Positions 34,680 through 37,969 of a DNA stretch of 37,969 bases are shown piece after piece. Within the stretch, counting starts at the first letter, position 1, and the number at the start of each line of letters is the position of its first letter. The position numbers were made by a program, and so were the translations under genes. Origin of the DNA: CAYPZL01 sp964415045 (GTDB lineage: Bacteria > Planctomycetota > Phycisphaerae > Sedimentisphaerales > Anaerobacaceae); the NCBI GenBank assembly GCA_964415045.1, contig CAYPZL010000029.1:1-37969 (forward strand). The letters run 5' to 3'. The notes under the pieces were generated by a model, which was given only the letters and a program-made list of their open reading frames with translations, was not told where the DNA came from and searched no databases.

Positions 34680-35585
34680 TTAGAACCTCGTGAACTTCCT
34701 CAGCGATTCCAGTCGTCTGTCGATGTCGTCGCGGGTGACACTCGTCAGCCCGTCGAGCGAGAAGTCCGCGATTGTGAACGAGGCGACCACGGTGCCGTAG
34801 GCGACCGCGCGCGCCAGCGTCTCGAAATCCGTATTCCCGGCCTGCGCCAGATAGCCCATCAGGGCGCCGGCAAAACTGTCACCGGCGCCGGTGGGGTCCT
34901 TCACATCGGCGGCCGGATAGGCCGGCAGAACGAACATGTCGCCGTTGGAGCCGCACATCAGCGAGCCCGACTCTCCCTTCTTGACGATCACCAGTGCCGG
35001 GCCCATCGCCAGCACCGCGCGGGCCGCCTCGATCAGGCTCGACGTACCGGCTAATTGCCGGACCTCTTCATCATTGAGCACCAGGCAGTCGATCCGGCCC
35101 AACAGCTTCTTCAAATCGTCGAGCTGGCCTTCGATCCACAAGTTCATCGTATCGGCGGCCACGAACCGAGGCGCCGAGATCTGTTCCAACAGCTCGACCT
35201 GAAGCGCCGGGGCCGTATTGGCCAGGAAAACGTACTCGCTGTCGCGAAACGCCTCGGGCACCGTCGGCGGCGCTTCCTGCAGAACGTTGAGCTCGACGTA
35301 ATCGGTCGTCCGCTCGTTCATGTCCTCGTGGTACGTCCCGTGCCAGACGAAGGTCTTGCTGCCCGGTCTCACCTCCAAACCGCTCAGATCGACGTCGCGG
35401 CCCCGAAAGACCGCCGGCAAGTCGAACGGGCAATCGTCACCCACCACGCCGACGAAACGGACAGGCCCAAAGAAGCTCGCGGCCATGCTGAAATAGACCG
35501 ACGAGCCGCCCAGGCACCTCTCACTGGCGCCGCGCGGTGTCTTGATCGTATCGATCCCAATCGAACCTGTTACCAATAGGGACAT
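34680..35585 (-). CDS. PfkB-family sugar/nucleoside kinase
   Basis: The 301-residue protein has the ribokinase fold signatures: the N-terminal GSIGIDTI, GGSSVYFSMAASFFG, NDEEVRQL near 171-178, and the anion-hole/catalytic motif DPTGAGDSFAGA (catalytic D236). It phosphorylates a sugar or nucleoside; the substrate cannot be read from sequence. ATG 35585 with GGAGAAG ahead is preferred; the longer in-frame extension to 35714 lies inside gltX. The start is two bases from the gltX stop, so translation is likely coupled to gltX. Confidence 0.9.
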   Translation of the reverse strand: MSLLVTGSIGIDTIKTPRGASERCLGGSSVYFSMAASFFGPVRFVGVVGDDCPFDLPAVFRGRDVDLSGLEVRPGSKTFVWHGTYHEDMNERTTDYVELNVLQEAPPTVPEAFRDSEYVFLANTAPALQVELLEQISAPRFVAADTMNLWIEGQLDDLKKLLGRIDCLVLNDEEVRQLAGTSSLIEAARAVLAMGPALVIVKKGESGSLMCGSNGDMFVLPAYPAADVKDPTGAGDSFAGALMGYLAQAGNTDFETLARAVAYGTVVASFTIADFSLDGLTSVTRDDIDRRLESLRKFTRF

Positions 35586-35587
35586 CG

Positions 35588-37246
35588 TTATTGCTTCTCC
35601 GTTTGACTCTCGGCGGCGAATTTTTTCAGCGTCGCATCGACGCGGGCCAGCGTCCGCTCCCGCCCCAGCAGATTGACCGAATCGAAGATCGGCAGGCTGA
35701 TCGTCGTCCCGCACAGCGCCACGCGCAGCGGCTGGGCCACTTTGCCCAGGCCGACCTGCTTTTCCTCGGCCAGGCCGCGAAGCATCGCTTCGAGAGCCTG
35801 CTCGGTAAACGCGTCCATCGCGGCCAGCTTCTCCCGCACCGTCTGCAATATTTCGAGGGCCTGGCCCTTGAGCAGCACTTTCTTGACGGCCTTGGCGTCG
35901 AACTCGATCTTGTCGTCGTCGATGTAGAGGAAGCGGCTCTTTTCATCGATCTGTGCGAGCGTTCGCGCCCCTTCGCAAAGTTGAATGATCCGCACCAGCG
36001 TCGCGTCGTCGGCCTGCAGCAGAGGCGAGCCGGCCTCGGCCAGGTAGGCCTTGAGGTGAACCAGTACCTTCTCTTTCGGTTGCAAGCGAAGATGCTCGGT
36101 GTTGAAGGAAACGAGCTTCTGCCGGTCGAACAGGCTGTTGCTCTTGGTCAGTCGCGTCAGGTCGAAGGCCTCGATCAGCTCCTCGACCGTCATCACCTCG
36201 CGCTGATCGCCCGGGTTCCAGCCCAACAGCGCCAGGAAATTCACCATCGTCTCGGGCAGGTACCCGCTCTTGAAGAAATCGACGATATTGATCTCGGGCA
36301 GATGCACGCCCACATGCTGCGCCATGGCGTCGATGGCGGGCATGTCGGGGACGCTCTTGCCTTTGAGGAACGAGGCGAGCTCGTCGGCGCTGATACCGCC
36401 GACCTCGGCCAGCCTGGCCGGGTCCAGGTCCGCCGCCGCTTTCAGCGCCGCGCGCAGGGCCTTGGGCCGCTCGCGTTTGGAGAGCTTGCCGCCGCTGTCG
36501 CTGACCGTCACCGACATGTGGGCGTACGCCGGCAGGGGCTTGTCCGGGAACAGCGCCTGCCACAGGGCCTGCTGGCCCGGCGTGTTCATCAGGTGCTCCT
36601 GGCCCCGGATGATGTGCGTGACCTTCATCAGGCAGTCATCGACCACGCACGCGAAGTTGTACGTGGGGAAGCCGTCGCTCTTTTGGATGATGAAATCCGC
36701 CAACTCGGCGGGATTGAAGCTGATTTCGCCCCGGACGACGTCGCGAACCACGATCGGCTCGTCCTGCGGGATCGCGAACCGCACCGTGACCGGGCGGCCC
36801 TCGTCGCGTGCCCGTTGGGCGTCGGCCTCGGACGGCGACTGCTCGGGGCGGCGGAAGATGAAGCCCTGCTTGCGGGCCTCGGCCTCCTTCCGCAGCGTGT
36901 CTAATTCCTCCGACGTCTCGAAACAGTAATAGGCCTTGCCCTCGTCGAGCAGTTGCCGGATGTAGCTGTCGTAGCTGGCCAGGCGCTGCGATTGCAGGTA
37001 CGGCCCGTTCGGCCCGCCCACCTCCGGGCCCTCGTCCCATTCGATCCCCAGCCAGCGCAGGTCGGCCATTACCTGCTGGGCCGCCGTGGGCGTGTTGCGC
37101 TTCTGGTCCGTATCCTCGATCCGCAGGATGAACGTACCGCCCATCCGGCGGGCCCACAGCCAGTTGAACAGCGCGGTCCGAGCCCCGCCGACGTGCAAAT
37201 AACCCGTCGGAGACGGCGCAAATCGCGTTACCACTTTCTCAGGCAC
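35588..37246 (-). CDS. gltX: Glutamyl-tRNA synthetase with an insertion after KLSKR
   Basis: The 552-residue class I synthetase has the HIGH-type motif PSPTGYLHVGGARTALFNW (HVGG form) near residue 12 and the KMSKS equivalent GGKLSKRERPKA. It charges tRNA-Glu, and possibly tRNA-Gln in organisms using the transamidation route. It is longer than the usual 470-490 residues because about 55 residues (LKAAADLDPARLAEVGG to HVGVHLPEIN) are inserted between KLSKR and VDFFKSGYLPETMVNFL. GTG 37246 has GAGGAG nine bases ahead. A promoter lies upstream. It leads the minus-strand operon towards recA and alaS. Confidence 0.95.
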   Translation of the reverse strand: MPEKVVTRFAPSPTGYLHVGGARTALFNWLWARRMGGTFILRIEDTDQKRNTPTAAQQVMADLRWLGIEWDEGPEVGGPNGPYLQSQRLASYDSYIRQLLDEGKAYYCFETSEELDTLRKEAEARKQGFIFRRPEQSPSEADAQRARDEGRPVTVRFAIPQDEPIVVRDVVRGEISFNPAELADFIIQKSDGFPTYNFACVVDDCLMKVTHIIRGQEHLMNTPGQQALWQALFPDKPLPAYAHMSVTVSDSGGKLSKRERPKALRAALKAAADLDPARLAEVGGISADELASFLKGKSVPDMPAIDAMAQHVGVHLPEINIVDFFKSGYLPETMVNFLALLGWNPGDQREVMTVEELIEAFDLTRLTKSNSLFDRQKLVSFNTEHLRLQPKEKVLVHLKAYLAEAGSPLLQADDATLVRIIQLCEGARTLAQIDEKSRFLYIDDDKIEFDAKAVKKVLLKGQALEILQTVREKLAAMDAFTEQALEAMLRGLAEEKQVGLGKVAQPLRVALCGTTISLPIFDSVNLLGRERTLARVDATLKKFAAESQTEKQ

Positions 37247-37288
37247 AGCGTATGACTCCTCATCTGCCGTAAATTCATGGAAATCATC

Positions 37289-37317
37289 ACATTACGCCGT
37301 ATAATGCCCCCTGTCAA
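37289..37317 (-). promoter_or_regulatory. Promoter for the gltX operon
   Basis: On the minus strand TTGACA (37317-37312), a 17-base spacer and TAATGT (37294-37289). The leader would be about 35 bases. Its spacer overlaps a perfect TATAAT on the opposite strand. Confidence 0.6.
37300..37305 (+). promoter_or_regulatory. Candidate -10 for the nucleotidyltransferase gene
   Basis: A perfect TATAAT about 64 bases before the ATG. No convincing -35 sits at 16-18 bases. It lies inside the spacer of the divergent gltX promoter, so the two would compete for RNA polymerase. Confidence 0.4.
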
Positions 37318-37368
37318 GCACCATACGTCCGCTTTGACGACCAGGAACCAACGGCCCGGGAGGCCATC

Positions 37369-37617
37369 ATGACTCGGGAAGAAATCGTCTTGTGCCTGAG
37401 CGAGCGACTCAATGAGATGCGTCGCCGATTCTCCGTGCAGAGGCTTGCCCTGTTCGGCTCGGTGGCCCGGGACCAACATGGCCGAGGCAGTGATATCGAT
37501 ATCCTGGTCGTCTTCGAAGGCAAATCCACCATCGACGGTTTCATGGACCTGAAATTCTCCCTCGACGACCTGCGCGGAGAATCGCGATCTCGGCCGCCAT
37601 TCGAATTGAGTGCGTAA
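37369..37617 (+). CDS. Truncated MNT-type nucleotidyltransferase
   Basis: The 82-residue protein has the MNT core ALFGSVARDQHGRGSDIDILV with the GS motif and the first two Asp ligands (SDxD). Family members run to about 95-110 residues and carry a third Asp in a strand such as VDLV after the FMDLKFSLDDL helix. Here the frame turns to RGESRSRPPFELSA and stops. Shifting one base after GGAGAAT restores R-D-L, so a small insertion probably broke the C-terminus and removed the third metal ligand. MNT proteins normally pair with a HEPN gene as a toxin-antitoxin module; none is visible downstream. It may be a decaying remnant, or an atypical antitoxin. AGGCC-type sequence before the ATG is a poor ribosome site. 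Confidence 0.65.
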   Translation: MTREEIVLCLSERLNEMRRRFSVQRLALFGSVARDQHGRGSDIDILVVFEGKSTIDGFMDLKFSLDDLRGESRSRPPFELSA

Positions 37618-37969
37618 CGCAAAGACGCAAGGAACGACGGGGTCCGTCAATACCCGATTCCTGTTAGTTGGAGGATGGGCCGTTCGCCTGCCCATGCGGC
37701 CTCTTCACGTCCACGGCGAAAAAGGGCCACCAAACCGGACAACACATGTGCATGTTTTCTCCTTGCCCTTCCCGCCCGTGGCCGTCACAATACACCCAAC
37801 GAACGCGAAGCCAGCGGCGCCCCGCGAGTCCGCCGCATTGTTGTCGCTATTAGATGAGCTTTCGCGGAGGATTACGCAAGGAGGGAATACGAGTGAGATT
37901 GTCAACCACGTAAGACCCAGCGCGGCCTCGCTGCGCTCGGCCGCAACCAAAGAGGGATAGAATGTAGCG
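37618..37969. other. Terminal intergenic stretch
   Basis: About 350 bases after the nucleotidyltransferase remnant. It begins with ACGCAAAGACGCAAGG, similar to dispersed repeats seen in many genomes, contains one possible 29-codon minus-strand ORF, and ends with a GC-rich dyad (GCGGCC ... GGCCGC near 37921-37943). No domain-bearing gene is visible on either strand. Confidence 0.45.
37664..37753 (-). CDS. Possible 29-residue small ORF
   Basis: An ATG at 37753-37751 has a strong AAGGAG five bases ahead. The frame reads MHMCCPVWWPFFAVDVKRP and ends with TAA at 37666-37664. The peptide is rich in Trp, Phe, Cys and Pro, unlike a random GC-rich translation. No known family is assigned, and it could be a chance frame inside a repeat. 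Confidence 0.3.
   Translation of the reverse strand: MHMCCPVWWPFFAVDVKRPHGQANGPSSN

Noticed and set aside
37610..37960. 116-codon frame at the right end
   Set aside because: No domain, no ribosome site, and it overlaps repeat-like sequence; judged non-coding.

Overview
The window is high-GC bacterial chromosome with about two dozen protein genes, no rRNA or tRNA that I can recognise, and no CRISPR array. The gene content suggests a free-living member of the Planctomycetota, probably the Phycisphaerae/Sedimentisphaerales side. Pointers are a complete MurE/MurF/MraY peptidoglycan set, a zinc-ribbon membrane protein starting MIEFRC, several secreted proteins of unknown function, an octaheme cytochrome/HEAT/TPR fusion, a glutamyl-tRNA synthetase with a large insertion, and dispersed palindromic repeats of the TGTCATCCTGAGC type. 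The lineage is inferred from gene style and has not been tested by phylogeny.

Region 1 (1-9.6 kb, mostly + strand): a lower-GC PD-(D/E)xK nuclease-like gene, an oppositely oriented 56-residue small protein, a TAT-exported calcineurin-like phosphoesterase whose start region sits in a hairpin, a large exported GH2 beta-galactosidase, a THUMP-domain RNA methyltransferase and recJ. Region 2 (9.6-18.2 kb): two palindromic repeats, a secreted transglutaminase-like protein (- strand), then murE, an antisense pseudogene remnant, murF and mraY. The cell-wall cluster stops abruptly at an EamA transporter gene lying between 24-bp inverted repeats, followed by two hairpins and a small zinc-ribbon gene with a near-consensus promoter. 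Region 3 (18.2-23.5 kb, - strand): a secreted alpha-helical-barrel-like protein and an octaheme cytochrome c fused to HEAT and TPR repeats, then a roughly 275-bp MITE-like element.

Region 4 (23.5-28.3 kb, + strand): a 655-residue aconitase, an overlapping LOG-family gene, an exported protein with an internal duplication, a terminator and a stand-alone hisD. Region 5 (28.3-37.3 kb, - strand): seven closely spaced genes read gltX, pfkB-family kinase, thpR, recA, a PHP-domain protein with an apparent internal deletion, alaS and a zinc-ribbon membrane protein. A TTGACA-N17-TAATGT promoter precedes gltX, and a perfect TATAAT facing the other way lies inside its spacer, ahead of a truncated MNT nucleotidyltransferase. 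The last 350 bases hold only a possible 29-codon ORF.

Themes are housekeeping information processing (gltX, alaS, recA, recJ, thpR, the RNA methyltransferase), wall precursor synthesis (murE, murF, mraY), carbon metabolism (aconitase, sugar kinase, beta-galactosidase) and export. Accessory signals worth attention are the inverted-repeat-flanked EamA cassette, the PHP gene deletion, the start-region hairpin of the phosphoesterase, and several small or decaying genes.
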